A stretch of DNA of 64,000 nucleotides from Streptomyces sp. ACA25 (GCF_028200735.1 NZ_JAQKPV010000004.1:310001-374000), one strand, 5' to 3'; numbered from the stretch's first letter, positions 25,698 to 34,940 are shown. The notes: generated from the letters alone by a model not told the origin. Made by a program: numbers and translations.

Positions 25698-26852
25698 GTG
25701 AGAGTTCTGCATGTCGTCACGCTGCACACACCTACGCACCGGTTCGGTGGGCCGACGCGCGTCGCACTGCATCTGGCCCGGGGGCAGCGAGCCCGGGGGG
25801 ACCGGGCGACCGTGCTGGCCCTGGGGGACGGGTTCGAGGGCGAGCAGCCCCGCGAGGTCGACGGGGTTCCGGTGAAGCTGTTCCCGGCCCGTCATGTGTT
25901 GCCCCGGTTCGAGGTCAGCGGCATCACCTCGCCGGCGCTGCTCGCCCGGGCGTGGGCTTATGTGCAGTCCGCCGATGTGGTTCATGTGCATCTGATGCGG
26001 GACCTGGTGACGCTGCCGGTCGCGTTGGTGGCGTTGCAGGCGCGGCGGCCGCTGGTGCTGCAGACCCACGGCATGGTCGACCCCTCGGACAAGCGGGTCG
26101 CCCGGCTGGTGGATGTCCTGGGGATGCGCCGGGTGCTGAAGAAGGCGGACGCCGTGCTGCACCTGACCGCCACGGAGCGGGACGCGACGGCCGCGGTGGT
26201 CGCCCCGGAGCCGATGGCTCCGGCGTACCGGCTGGTCAACGGGGTGCCGGTGCAGAAGGAGGTGCGTCCCACGGGCGTGGGCCGGCCGCCGACGGTGCTG
26301 TTCGCCGCCCGTCTGCAGGACGTGAAGCGGCCGCAGGACTTCGTCTCGGCGATGCCCACGGTGCTCAAGGAGCACCCGGAGGCGCGGTTCGTCATGGCGG
26401 GGCCGGACACCGGGCCGCTCGCCGCGGACATGCTGGCGCTGGCCCGGCGCCTGGGAGTGGAGCACGCCCTTGAGTACCTTGGGCCGCTGCCGCACGCGGA
26501 AGTGCTGCGGCGGATGCGGACCGCGGACGTGTACGTCCTGCCGTCGATCTTCGAGCCGTTCGCCGTCTCGGCGCTGGAGGCGATGTCGGTGGGTGTGCCG
26601 GTGGTTGTCACCGGCAGCGGGGGCGTGTCGCCCGATGTGGCGGCGGCGGGTGCCGGGCGGGTCGTGGACAGTGTGGCGGATGCCGACAACGGTGAGCTGG
26701 TGGGCCGCGCGGTGTGCGAGCTGCTCGAGCCCGCCGCGAACGCCGAGGCGTCCGCGGCGGGACTTCGGGTCATCCGGGAGCGGTTCACCGACGACTCGGT
26801 GGTGGAGTCGCTGGCGGAGATCTACGGGCGGGTCATGGCCGCTCGCCGGTGA
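25698..26852 (+). CDS. Glycosyltransferase family 4
   Basis: A protein of 384 residues with a GT-B fold. The N-terminal glycine loop is FGGPTRVALHLARG, the acceptor-side motif is HVHLMRD, and the retaining donor site has the EX7E motif in EPFAVSALEAMSVG near residue 290. It is one of the enzymes building the repeat unit. GTG follows GGGAGGGG. The last 20 bases overlap the convergent GT2 gene. The 171-base upstream gap is shared with the divergent polymerase gene. Confidence 0.9.
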   Translation: MRVLHVVTLHTPTHRFGGPTRVALHLARGQRARGDRATVLALGDGFEGEQPREVDGVPVKLFPARHVLPRFEVSGITSPALLARAWAYVQSADVVHVHLMRDLVTLPVALVALQARRPLVLQTHGMVDPSDKRVARLVDVLGMRRVLKKADAVLHLTATERDATAAVVAPEPMAPAYRLVNGVPVQKEVRPTGVGRPPTVLFAARLQDVKRPQDFVSAMPTVLKEHPEARFVMAGPDTGPLAADMLALARRLGVEHALEYLGPLPHAEVLRRMRTADVYVLPSIFEPFAVSALEAMSVGVPVVVTGSGGVSPDVAAAGAGRVVDSVADADNGELVGRAVCELLEPAANAEASAAGLRVIRERFTDDSVVESLAEIYGRVMAARR

Positions 26853-27705
26853 GGGTGTTCGAGGTGCCCGGGGCGCCGGCCCCCCGGGCCATCTCGCGGG
26901 CCTTGAGCCCGATCTGCCAGCGGTAGAAGCTCAGCCCGAGGGCGTAGTCCAGACCGGCCCGGCCGTCCAGGAAGCCGCGCTTGTACACGTATCCGTAGGC
27001 GAAGGACAGCAGCGGCTTCAGTGGTGCCCGGTGGAACAGCCGGCCCTGCCGGGTCTTGGCGATCCGGATCTCCTCGCGCACCACGGGGTTGACCTCCAGC
27101 CAGGCCTCCCAGTCGGCGTAGCGGGAATGCCGGTCGATCCAGGAGCCGACCGGGTCCAGGTCGCGGTGCTCGATGGTGCCGGTGAGCCGGTATGCCGGTT
27201 CGGCGATGGGCTGGTAGTGGCCCTCCACCTCGCCCATGCCGGGGGCGGCCAGGTCGTCGGGTTCCGGGAAGTGCGCCCGGGTGCGGTCCACCAGGGAGCG
27301 TTTCACGATGGTGTGGCCGTGCCGCAGCCGCCGTCCCGCGAACCAGTAGCCGAGCGGGATGTCGAACGCCGCGGGTCTGACCGGGCGGCCGTCGAGGAAG
27401 ATGCGGCGCAGCTCGGCGAGCAGTTCCGGGCTGACGGCCTCGTCCCCGTCCAGCGCGAGAATCCAGTCGGTCTCCGGGTGCACATGGTCCATGCACCACT
27501 GCTTCTTCCGGGGGTACTTGCCGTCCCAGGTGTACGGCATCACCTCGGCTCCCTCCGCTTTCGCGAGGTCCCGGGTCCCGTCCGTGCTGTCGGAGTCCAC
27601 GACCACGACCGCCTGGAAGTGGTCGATGACCGACCGCACGGCGTGGGTGATGTTCTCCGCCTCGTTCTTGGTGGGGATCGCCACCACGATCGGAAGCTTC
27701 GTCAC
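26833..27705 (-). CDS. Glycosyltransferase family 2
   Basis: A protein of 290 residues with a GT-A fold. The nucleotide-sugar motif is PTKNEAENI at the N-terminus, the DSDSTD loop is near residue 37, and the metal-binding LALDGDEAV near residue 85 carries the Asp cluster. The spacing resembles the WaaE/KdtX group that adds glucose to a lipid-linked acceptor. The GTG start at 27705 lies after AGGACTG; the frame is open further upstream through the lipoprotein gene but that part is not coding. It is the last gene of the leftward gmd-LamG-lipoprotein-GT2 group. Confidence 0.88.
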   Translation of the reverse strand: MTKLPIVVAIPTKNEAENITHAVRSVIDHFQAVVVVDSDSTDGTRDLAKAEGAEVMPYTWDGKYPRKKQWCMDHVHPETDWILALDGDEAVSPELLAELRRIFLDGRPVRPAAFDIPLGYWFAGRRLRHGHTIVKRSLVDRTRAHFPEPDDLAAPGMGEVEGHYQPIAEPAYRLTGTIEHRDLDPVGSWIDRHSRYADWEAWLEVNPVVREEIRIAKTRQGRLFHRAPLKPLLSFAYGYVYKRGFLDGRAGLDYALGLSFYRWQIGLKAREMARGAGAPGTSNTLTGERP

Positions 27706-27712
27706 GCGCGCT

Positions 27713-28297
27713 TCAGTCCTTTCCTCGTGCTTCGGTGAGCAGGGGCCGGTGTTCCGGACAGAGCGATCCGATGGCGTCCTCGGCGTTCTCGATCTCACCG
27801 TCCCGCAGGGCTTCGACGGCGCCTGCCCGGTCGTGCCGGGACAGGTAGCCGACCCGCCGGCAGGCTTCCCGGCCGGAGTCGAGGATCGCCGCCGGGTCGG
27901 CGCCCTCGGGCACCCGGTCCTTGAGATAGTCGCGTTCCTCGGCGGTGAACTCGCGTTCCTCCGGGGCGAGTAGCTCGTCCTCGGGCACCGGCTTGCCCAG
28001 CCGGTCCGGGTCGTGGCTGTCCTGGATGCCGGTGCCGGGAGCGCCGCCGGAGCTGTCGGGAGCGGTGCCGTCCCGGACCGTCTCCTCCGGGCCCTCCCCG
28101 TCGTCGCCGTCGTCCGGGTCGTCCTGGTCGCGGGGGCCGTCCTCGTGCGCCTCGGGGGACGGTGCCGTGGAACTGTCCGCGGACTGTGCCGGGCGTGCGG
28201 CGGCAGCGTCTCCGTCGTCGCTGCCGCCGCTGCATGCGGTGAGTGCCGCGGCGGCCACCAGGACGGCCGCCGCGGCACTCACCGGAACTCTGCGCAC
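27713..28297 (-). CDS. Predicted lipoprotein with acidic linker
   Basis: A protein of 194 residues of unknown function. Residues 1-21 are a lipoprotein signal ending in LTAC with lipidated Cys22. Residues about 25-105 are an Asp/Glu/Gly/Ser-rich linker. Residues 110-194 form a small helical domain with two cysteines (REACRRVG and GSLCPEH) that could form a disulphide outside the cell. The GTG shares a base with the stop of the large secreted protein, so the two are translationally coupled and probably work together on the cell surface. Confidence 0.75.
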   Translation of the reverse strand: MRRVPVSAAAAVLVAAAALTACSGGSDDGDAAAARPAQSADSSTAPSPEAHEDGPRDQDDPDDGDDGEGPEETVRDGTAPDSSGGAPGTGIQDSHDPDRLGKPVPEDELLAPEEREFTAEERDYLKDRVPEGADPAAILDSGREACRRVGYLSRHDRAGAVEALRDGEIENAEDAIGSLCPEHRPLLTEARGKD

Positions 28298-31047
28298 TAC
28301 GGTGCCCCGAAGGTCAGCAGCAGCCGGGGCTGGTTGTTCGCCGACGCCTGCCGTGACCAGAGCCACAGGCTCGAGGAGCCGTCACCGAGCACCGCGAGAT
28401 CGAGGTCGCCCCCCAGGTGCCCGCCGACCGCCGCGGTGTCGAGCTGGACCGTGTGCACCGTGCTGGGTGTGTCTGCCCCGCTGAGGGTGCCCCACAGGTC
28501 CGTGGAGAGGGCGGGCCGGTTCGCCCAGGTGGTGGTGGCCTCGTCCCATGCTCCGGTGACCGGCACGATCTGCTGGTCGTCCTCGGAGCCGGCGAAGGAG
28601 TCGTTGGCCACGGTCACCCGCAGCGACGCGGCCTTGAGTACGGTCCCCGGCGGCGCCGGCGGCACCTGGAAACGCAGGTAGCTCTCGTACCCGGGGGTGC
28701 CGCGCACCGCCAGTTTCTGGTGGGTGCCGTGCACGTTGTTCGGCGCGCCCTGGTTGACATAGGTGTCCGCCGACGGGGTGAGGTCGGTGACGGTGTCGAT
28801 CGGTGCGGACGCCGCGGCGTAGTGCGCCGCGATACGGGAGGCCGGCAGAACATGGTGGTAGACGGCCGTCTCGTCGAGCCTGCCCTCGAAGAAGTCCGTG
28901 GAGGGCCGGTTGGGCCAGCCGTTCAGCGCGTCACCGCCGGCCCGCCAGTACCCGAGGATGTCGCCGTAGTTCTGCGCGCTGGTCCATGCCAGGTGCGATG
29001 CCTCCAGCTGGCCGTCGACGTACAGCCGCATGCCGTTGGGGCCGAGGGTGGCGGCGACGTGATGCCACTCGCCGTCGTTGTAGGAGGAGGAGGTCGTGAC
29101 GGTGCGGGCCCCGCTGACCCACACGCCGAACGTCAGCCGTCCGTCGTTGCGCATGTAGATGTGCCGGTCCCGGGTGGAGCTGTTCTGCAGGATGCGGTTG
29201 CCGAAGCCGATCAGCTTCCCGCCCTGGTTGGTCTCGGTCCGGAACCACGTCTCGACGGTGAACTCGTTGGGGGAGGAGAATCCGGTGTCGCTGTAGGTGT
29301 AGGTGCTGCTGCCGTTGTGGCCGATGGCCGCGGCGTCCGGGCCGCCGACCGCCGGGGGAAGCACCCCGCGCTGCGGACCGCCGCGGTGCACGCCGGAGTT
29401 GTTGTTGCCGGAGGCGTCCGCGGCGAAGTTGCCCGAGGTCTCGTTGTGCCTCCAGTACAGCACCGGGTCGTCGGCCAGGACCGCGTCGGCGTAGGGCTGG
29501 CCGCCGGCTGCCGCGGTCACGGTCGCCGGGGACGACAGCGGGCTGGTGTTCCCGGCGGCGTCGGTCGCGGTGATCCGGTAGGTGTAGGCGGCGCCCTCGG
29601 TCACCTCGGTGTCGGTCCAGGACAGCTGGGGCCGCTTCCAGGGCACGGAGGAGGCTTCCACGGTGTGCACCGGCACCGCCGATCCGTTCCGGTACACCCG
29701 GTACGTGAGCAGGGTGTCGTCGAGGTCCAGGCTGGAGCGCCAGGTCACCTCGATCTCACCGGCTGCCAGGCTCAGGGCGTGGGCCTCCGGCGCCAGGGGG
29801 TTGCCGGTGTCGGGGGCCGTGGCGAACCGCGTCAGACTCCACTGCGGGGAGCCGTTGACGGTGGTGAACTCGCCGCCGACCCACAGGAAGTCGCGCGGGT
29901 CGTCGGGATGGTTCTCGGCCACGGTCAGGGTGCGCGGTCCGACGCTCTCGCCGAGACCGTCGTTGGTGTCGGGAAACCAGCCCAGCTCGGTGGGGTCGTC
30001 GATGGACTGCGCCCACAGGTGGTAGCGCACCTGATTGGGGAAGAGCCCCATGCTGGAGCAGTCGTGCACGTGGTGGCCGCTGTACAGCATGCCCTCGTAG
30101 ACATGGACGGCCTGGGTCGCGCCCGTGCAGGTGTCGCGCCAGCGCTGATCGAAGGTGCCGTGGTCCAGGGCGATGCGCCCGTCGAAGACGCCGCCGCCGG
30201 TGCCCTCGTTGCCGGTGTAGATGCCGGTCTCGTCGGTGAACAGATCGATGACGACGGAGCGCCGTTCGATGAAGCCGAGGGGGTAACCGCGCACCAGGGC
30301 GCCGGTGCCGGCGTCCACGATGGCCAGGGCGTGGGAATCGGCACCGTTGACGGTGAAGTAGTCACCACCCAGCACCACGTTCTCGCCGTCGGGGGTCACC
30401 ACGACGGACCGGCCGACCTCGTCGGCATCAGCGACCCAGTTCTGGAGGTTCCCGGCGGTGTCGAGGGCGCCGAAGAAGCTCCGGCTCTGGCCGTTCAGCT
30501 GGGTGAAGTCCCCGGCCAGGTAGACGCGGTCGTCCGTGACGGCGAGGCCGCGGACAGTGGCGCTGGCGGTCACCGGGAACGGCTTGGGGGCGCAGGTGGC
30601 GGTGTCGATGGCGGCCAGCGAGCCCGCCCCGATGCCGTTGACGGCGCTGAACCGGCCTCCCACGTACAGGGTCTCCCCGTCGGGGGAGACTTCCAGGGCG
30701 CGAACGGTCTCGATGCCGGAGCCGACGGTGAAGGACAGGTCGCAGTTCTCGATCGGCGCACCGGTGGCCGCGTCGAGCGCGATGAAGTTCCGGGCGGGCT
30801 GCTCGTTCGTCCCCGGCGCGGCGCCCGGCGGGCGCACCGCCGTGAAGGAGCCGCCGGCGAAGACGACACCGTTCGCCTCGGCCAGGTCCCAGACGATGCC
30901 GTTGGTCTGCCAGGTCGGCAACTCGTTGGCGGTGATGGCCACCGGCGGGGTAAGGGCCTGGGCCGGCGGTGCCTTCAGGGCGTCGGCGCCGATGAGCGCC
31001 CCCGCCGTCAGGGCAAGGACCGCGGTGAACGCTCCGGTTCTTCTCAT
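28297..31047 (-). CDS. Secreted propeller / FN3 / LamG / DNRLRE multidomain protein
   Basis: A protein of 916 residues. A signal peptide covers residues 1-31, ending PPAQA. Residues about 35-410 hold five or more repeats of the form LYVGGxFxxVNG, resembling delta-60/DUF5122 propeller blades. Residues about 430-510 are a fibronectin type III domain, 525-730 a LamG/concanavalin-like sugar-binding domain, and 745-916 a DNRLRE domain (TPSADTYVNQGAPNN). No membrane helix or sortase signal is present. Its place in the exopolysaccharide locus suggests it binds or organises the polymer. ATG at 31047 follows GGGGG; an ATG 27 bases upstream is possible. Confidence 0.83.
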   Translation of the reverse strand: MRRTGAFTAVLALTAGALIGADALKAPPAQALTPPVAITANELPTWQTNGIVWDLAEANGVVFAGGSFTAVRPPGAAPGTNEQPARNFIALDAATGAPIENCDLSFTVGSGIETVRALEVSPDGETLYVGGRFSAVNGIGAGSLAAIDTATCAPKPFPVTASATVRGLAVTDDRVYLAGDFTQLNGQSRSFFGALDTAGNLQNWVADADEVGRSVVVTPDGENVVLGGDYFTVNGADSHALAIVDAGTGALVRGYPLGFIERRSVVIDLFTDETGIYTGNEGTGGGVFDGRIALDHGTFDQRWRDTCTGATQAVHVYEGMLYSGHHVHDCSSMGLFPNQVRYHLWAQSIDDPTELGWFPDTNDGLGESVGPRTLTVAENHPDDPRDFLWVGGEFTTVNGSPQWSLTRFATAPDTGNPLAPEAHALSLAAGEIEVTWRSSLDLDDTLLTYRVYRNGSAVPVHTVEASSVPWKRPQLSWTDTEVTEGAAYTYRITATDAAGNTSPLSSPATVTAAAGGQPYADAVLADDPVLYWRHNETSGNFAADASGNNNSGVHRGGPQRGVLPPAVGGPDAAAIGHNGSSTYTYSDTGFSSPNEFTVETWFRTETNQGGKLIGFGNRILQNSSTRDRHIYMRNDGRLTFGVWVSGARTVTTSSSYNDGEWHHVAATLGPNGMRLYVDGQLEASHLAWTSAQNYGDILGYWRAGGDALNGWPNRPSTDFFEGRLDETAVYHHVLPASRIAAHYAAASAPIDTVTDLTPSADTYVNQGAPNNVHGTHQKLAVRGTPGYESYLRFQVPPAPPGTVLKAASLRVTVANDSFAGSEDDQQIVPVTGAWDEATTTWANRPALSTDLWGTLSGADTPSTVHTVQLDTAAVGGHLGGDLDLAVLGDGSSSLWLWSRQASANNQPRLLLTFGAP

Positions 31048-31244
31048 ACGTGTTCCCCCACTGCTGCTTCTCATGGTGTCCCCACAGCTTGTGCGTGATC
31101 CGGCCGGAGCCGGCTGCCGGTCCGCGCTGCCGCTCTCAAGTAGCGCCCCCACGAAGCCTATTGGCGTCGATAGCGGAAGGTTAGGGCGCCGCCGGTCAAT
31201 CCGTCACCGGTTTGGACGAACGGAAGGACACAAGGGCGCCCCGG

Positions 31245-32270
31245 TCACCGGTCCACCCGCACCATGGCGCCCGACAGTTCCGCGTCCAGGGCCGCGATGT
31301 CGGCGCTGACCATCAGGCGGGCGAGCTCGGGCCAGCGGACGGTCGGCTGCCAGCCGAGCTGCTCCCGTGCCTTGGTGGCGTCCCCGATCAGGGCGTCGAC
31401 CTCGCTGGGGCGCTCGTACTTGGGGTCGAACCGCACGTACCCGGACCAGTCGAGGTCCGCGGCGGTGAAGGCCGCCTCCAGGAACTGCCGGACGGTGCCG
31501 GCCTCACCGGTGGCCACCACGTAGTCGTCGGGCCGGTCCTGCTGGAGCATGAGCCACATCGCCTCGACGTACTCGGGTGCGTACCCCCAGTCCCGGACCG
31601 CGTCGAGATTCCCGAGGTAGAGGCGGTCCTGGAGGCCGGCCTTGATACGGGCCACGGCGCGGGTGATCTTGCGGGTCACGAAGGTCTCCCCGCGGCGCGG
31701 GGACTCGTGGTTGAACAGGATGCCGTTGCTGGCGTGCAGCCCGTACGCCTCGCGGTAGTTGACGGTCGCCCAGTAACTGAAGACCTTCGAGCAGCCGTAC
31801 GGACTGCGGGGATGGAACGGTGTCCGCTCGTTCTGCGGCGGCGGGGCGGCTCCGAACATCTCCGAGGAGGACGCCTGGTAGATGCGGGTCTCGATGCCGC
31901 TGGCCCGGATGGCCTCCAGCAGCCGCAGGGCACCGAGCCCGGTCACGTCCGCGGTGTAGAGGGGGGCGTCGAAGGAGACCCGGACATGTGACTGGGCACC
32001 GAGGTTGTAGACCTCGTCGGGCTGGATCTCGCGCAGCAGATTGACCAGGGCGACCCCGTCGGTGAGGTCGGCGTGGTGCAGCACCAGGGTGCGGGACGGC
32101 TCCTGCGGGCCCTGGTAGACGGAGTCCAGACGCTCGGTGTTGAAGGAGGAGGAGCGGCGAACCAGCCCGTGCACGGTGTAGCCCTTGCTGAGGAGCAACT
32201 CGGCCAGGTAGGAGCCGTCCTGTCCGGTCACTCCGGTGATCAGTGCGGTTCTGGCAGCGGTCTCGGTCAT
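31245..32270 (-). CDS. gmd: GDP-mannose 4,6-dehydratase
   Basis: A protein of 341 residues of the extended SDR family that converts GDP-D-mannose to GDP-4-keto-6-deoxy-D-mannose. The NADP-binding motif is [13 protein letters not shown], the catalytic Ser/Thr is in QASSSEMFG, and the Tyr-Lys pair is in [24 protein letters not shown] is the family signature for substrate binding. ATG at 32270 lies at good distance from AAGGGG, whereas the GTG six bases upstream is too close. It is divergent from the gene for the next enzyme in the pathway. Confidence 0.95.
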   Translation of the reverse strand: MTETAARTALITGVTGQDGSYLAELLLSKGYTVHGLVRRSSSFNTERLDSVYQGPQEPSRTLVLHHADLTDGVALVNLLREIQPDEVYNLGAQSHVRVSFDAPLYTADVTGLGALRLLEAIRASGIETRIYQASSSEMFGAAPPPQNERTPFHPRSPYGCSKVFSYWATVNYREAYGLHASNGILFNHESPRRGETFVTRKITRAVARIKAGLQDRLYLGNLDAVRDWGYAPEYVEAMWLMLQQDRPDDYVVATGEAGTVRQFLEAAFTAADLDWSGYVRFDPKYERPSEVDALIGDATKAREQLGWQPTVRWPELARLMVSADIAALDAELSGAMVRVDR

Positions 32271-32342
32271 CGACACCCCTTGGTGGGATTATGCGTTCAT
32301 GGAAGGAAATATGCGGTGTGCTTCATTCACGCGGTCTTGTCC

Positions 32343-32360
32343 TGGCACAATCCCGTGCCA
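32343..32360. promoter_or_regulatory. Inverted repeat ending on the GDP-fucose synthase start codon
   Basis: TGGCAC and GTGCCA flank AATCCC; the last A is the first base of the ATG. No Shine-Dalgarno sequence precedes this gene. The repeat could be an operator or a hairpin limiting translation, and the transcript may be nearly leaderless. Confidence 0.4.
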
Positions 32361-33307
32361 TGACAACTGCTTCCGCACTGCTGCCCGCCGCTGCCCGGAT
32401 CTTCGTCGCGGGACACCGGGGTCTTGTCGGTTCCGCCGTCGCCCGGCACCTCGAGGCCGACGGCCACGAAGTGCTCGTGCGCACCAGGGATCAGCTCGAT
32501 CTCCGGGACGCGGCGCGGACGGAGGCCTATCTGCGGGACATCCGCCCGGATGCCGTTGTGCTGGCGGCGGCCAAGGTGGGCGGGATCATGGCCAACCAGC
32601 GGTACCCGGTGCCCTTTTTGGAGGACAACCTGCGCATTCAGCTGAGCGTCATCGCCGGGTCGCACGCCGCAGACGTGGACCGGCTGCTCTTCCTGGGCTC
32701 CTCGTGCATCTACCCCAAGCACGCGCCGCAGCCCATCCCGGAGGATTCCTTGCTGACCGGTCCGCTGGAACCGACCAACGAGCCGTACGCGCTGGCGAAG
32801 ATCGCCGGCATATCCCAGGTGCGCTCCTACCGACGGCAGTTCGGGCGCCGGTACATCGCCGCGATGCCGACCAACCTCTACGGGCCCGGGGACAACTTCG
32901 ATCCCGAGACCTCGCATGTGCTGCCCGCACTGATCCGCCGTTTCCACGAGGCGAAGGTCGAGGACCGGCAGGAGGTGGTGCTGTGGGGCAGCGGCACGCC
33001 GCGGCGGGAGTTCCTGCACAGTTCCGACCTGGCCCGGGCCTGCCTGATGCTGCTGCGCGGGTACGACGACCAGATGCCGGTCAACGTGGGCTGCGGCCAG
33101 GACCTCACCATCGCGGAGCTGGCCGGGACCGTCCGGGAGGCGGTCGGCTTCCGGGGCAGGATCGGCTGGGACCCGTCCAGGCCCGACGGCACGCCCCGGA
33201 AGCTGCTCGACGTGACCCGGCTGGAAAAGCTGGGCTTCGCGCCGCGCATCCCGCTCGCGGACGGGATCCGGGACACCTATGAGTGGTGGCTGCATACGGG
33301 TGCCTGA
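32360..33307 (+). CDS. fcl: GDP-L-fucose synthase (3,5-epimerase / 4-reductase)
   Basis: A protein of 315 residues that converts GDP-4-keto-6-deoxy-mannose to GDP-L-fucose. The NADPH motif is VAGHRGLVGSA, the catalytic Ser-Tyr-Lys are in FLGSSCIYP and EPYALAKIAG, and NLYGPGDNFDPETSHVLPAL is the family signature, with the catalytic His inside it. With gmd it gives the window a complete GDP-mannose to GDP-fucose route; genes for GDP-mannose itself are not here. The start was chosen by alignment of the N-terminal motif; no ribosome site is visible. Its stop is eight bases from the convergent priming transferase gene. Confidence 0.94.
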   Translation: MTTASALLPAAARIFVAGHRGLVGSAVARHLEADGHEVLVRTRDQLDLRDAARTEAYLRDIRPDAVVLAAAKVGGIMANQRYPVPFLEDNLRIQLSVIAGSHAADVDRLLFLGSSCIYPKHAPQPIPEDSLLTGPLEPTNEPYALAKIAGISQVRSYRRQFGRRYIAAMPTNLYGPGDNFDPETSHVLPALIRRFHEAKVEDRQEVVLWGSGTPRREFLHSSDLARACLMLLRGYDDQMPVNVGCGQDLTIAELAGTVREAVGFRGRIGWDPSRPDGTPRKLLDVTRLEKLGFAPRIPLADGIRDTYEWWLHTGA

Positions 33308-33315
33308 CCGCGCGG

Positions 33316-34818
33316 TCAGTAGGCGCCGCGGCCGTTGGCGACCGCGCGGACAGTGCGGGCCAGCACGTCCAGGTCGCCGGTCACGGACCAGTTGTCGGCG
33401 TAGGACAGGTCCAGCGCGACGCTCTCGTCCCAGGAGAGGTCGGAGCGTCCGCTGATCTGCCACGGACCGGTCATGCCGGGTCTCACCCCGAGGCGGCGGG
33501 CCTCCACGGCGTTGTACCCGGCCGCTTCCTGCGGCAGCGGGGGACGGGGGCCGACCAGCGACATCTCCCCGCGGACCACATTGACCAGCTGTGGCAGCTC
33601 GTCCAGCGAGCTGCGCCGCAGGAAGCGGCCCAGCCGGGTGACCCGGGGGTCGCGGCGCATCTTGAACAACGGTCCGTTCTGTTCGCCCAATTCCTCCAGC
33701 AGGGGGCGCCGGGCCTCGGCGTCGGGCACCATGGTGCGGAACTTCCACATGGTGAACGGGATTCCGTGCTGCCCGACGCGGGTCTGCCGGTAGAGGGCCG
33801 GACCGCGGGAGTCCAGCCGTACGGCCAGCGCGAGCAGCGCCAGCACCGGCGAGAGAAGGACCAGCCCGACTGCCGCCCCGGTGCGGTCGAGTGTGCTCTT
33901 CAGGGCCAGCTGCGGGCCCTGGCGGACGGGGGGCGTGATGTGCAGGAGGTTCAGCCCGGCGGCGGTGAAGACCTCCACCCGGCGCCGGGTGATGTCGGTG
34001 AGCCCGGAGGCGACGACCAGGAGGAGCCCGGCGTCCTGCACCGCCCAGCTGAGGCGGCGCAGCCGGTCCCCGGTGAGCCGGGAGCCGGGGGCGACCAGCA
34101 CCAGGTCCGCGTCATGCCGCCGGGCGGCGCGCAGGACGGTCAGGCCGTCGCTCTCGCCGCTGCCGCCGCGGGCGGGTGGGCCGCCCGGTGTTCCTTCGCC
34201 GTCCAGCCGGCCGGCCTCGGGGACCCCGCTGGCGAGCCGCCCGGCTCCGACCGGAACGGCGCCGACCACGACATACGCGTGATCGGTGCGGGCGGCCAGC
34301 TGATCGGTGACGGTGTCCAGGGATAAGCACTCGCCGACGACCAGGACCCGGCGGACGGCCTGTGCCTGGTGGCGCTGGGCGCTGAGATGTCCGTGCACGA
34401 GTGCCCGGGCCGGACCGGAGAAGAACAGTGCGGGCGTGAGGGCCAGCAGGGCGGTGAGCACCGCTGAGCTCTCACCGGTGATCACCCGCAGCACGGCGAG
34501 CAGCCCGCCGAGCAGGAGCCAGTCGTGCAGGGTGGCGAGCAGCCCGCGGGACTCGCCGAGGGAGCGGGAGCCGTACCGGCCGTAGCCGGTGCGGATCGCG
34601 AGCCAGGAGAGCGTGGCCACCAGGGCGGCCGGTACGGCGTGCGGTTCTCCGGCAAGCTGGAACACCAGCAGTACCGGCAGGAGAACGCCCGCGGCGTCGG
34701 CGGCCAGGACGACGGGCAGATACCACGCTGCCTTGTCCCGGTGCGGACCGCGGCGCGGGCGGACGGGTGTGGACGGTGTGTGGACGGACTCGGGACGTGG
34801 AACGTCCGTGTAGCTCAT
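33316..34818 (-). CDS. Polyprenyl-phosphate sugar-1-phosphate transferase (WbaP/ExoY type), carries a TTA codon
   Basis: A protein of 500 residues that starts the repeat unit by moving a sugar phosphate from a nucleotide sugar to undecaprenyl phosphate. Four N-terminal membrane helices (residues about 32-135), a CoA-binding-like domain, another hydrophobic segment near residue 320, and the catalytic bacterial sugar transferase domain follow in order. Catalytic-domain motifs are TMWKFRTMVPDA, RRSSLDELPQLVNV and SLVGPRPPLP. Leu165 is encoded by TTA. An insert of Gly/Glu-rich sequence at about 200-220 is not part of the fold. ATG follows GGGGGG closely. Confidence 0.93.
   Translation of the reverse strand: MSYTDVPRPESVHTPSTPVRPRRGPHRDKAAWYLPVVLAADAAGVLLPVLLVFQLAGEPHAVPAALVATLSWLAIRTGYGRYGSRSLGESRGLLATLHDWLLLGGLLAVLRVITGESSAVLTALLALTPALFFSGPARALVHGHLSAQRHQAQAVRRVLVVGECLSLDTVTDQLAARTDHAYVVVGAVPVGAGRLASGVPEAGRLDGEGTPGGPPARGGSGESDGLTVLRAARRHDADLVLVAPGSRLTGDRLRRLSWAVQDAGLLLVVASGLTDITRRRVEVFTAAGLNLLHITPPVRQGPQLALKSTLDRTGAAVGLVLLSPVLALLALAVRLDSRGPALYRQTRVGQHGIPFTMWKFRTMVPDAEARRPLLEELGEQNGPLFKMRRDPRVTRLGRFLRRSSLDELPQLVNVVRGEMSLVGPRPPLPQEAAGYNAVEARRLGVRPGMTGPWQISGRSDLSWDESVALDLSYADNWSVTGDLDVLARTVRAVANGRGAY
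34324..34326 (-). other. In-frame TTA (bldA-dependent) leucine codon
   Basis: Codon 165 of the priming sugar transferase gene (GAG TGC TTA TCC). With the one at 18414 it is the only in-frame TTA I found in the window. Confidence 0.9.
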
Positions 34819-34940
34819 CAACCCCCCAGGGCGGGCACCAATGAAGAAGCGCGTCCCACATCTCCCCATGTGCGGCGCGCTTCGTTGCCTTGAGGAGACT
34901 AGGGCAATCCCCGGGATTTCTCCCGCTGTTCGGCACACCT

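Noticed and set aside
28417-31098. An 893-codon open frame on the plus strand
   Set aside because: It is exactly antisense to the LamG/DNRLRE protein, which has a signal peptide, recognisable domains and a ribosome site. The antisense frame is open only because of G+C bias.
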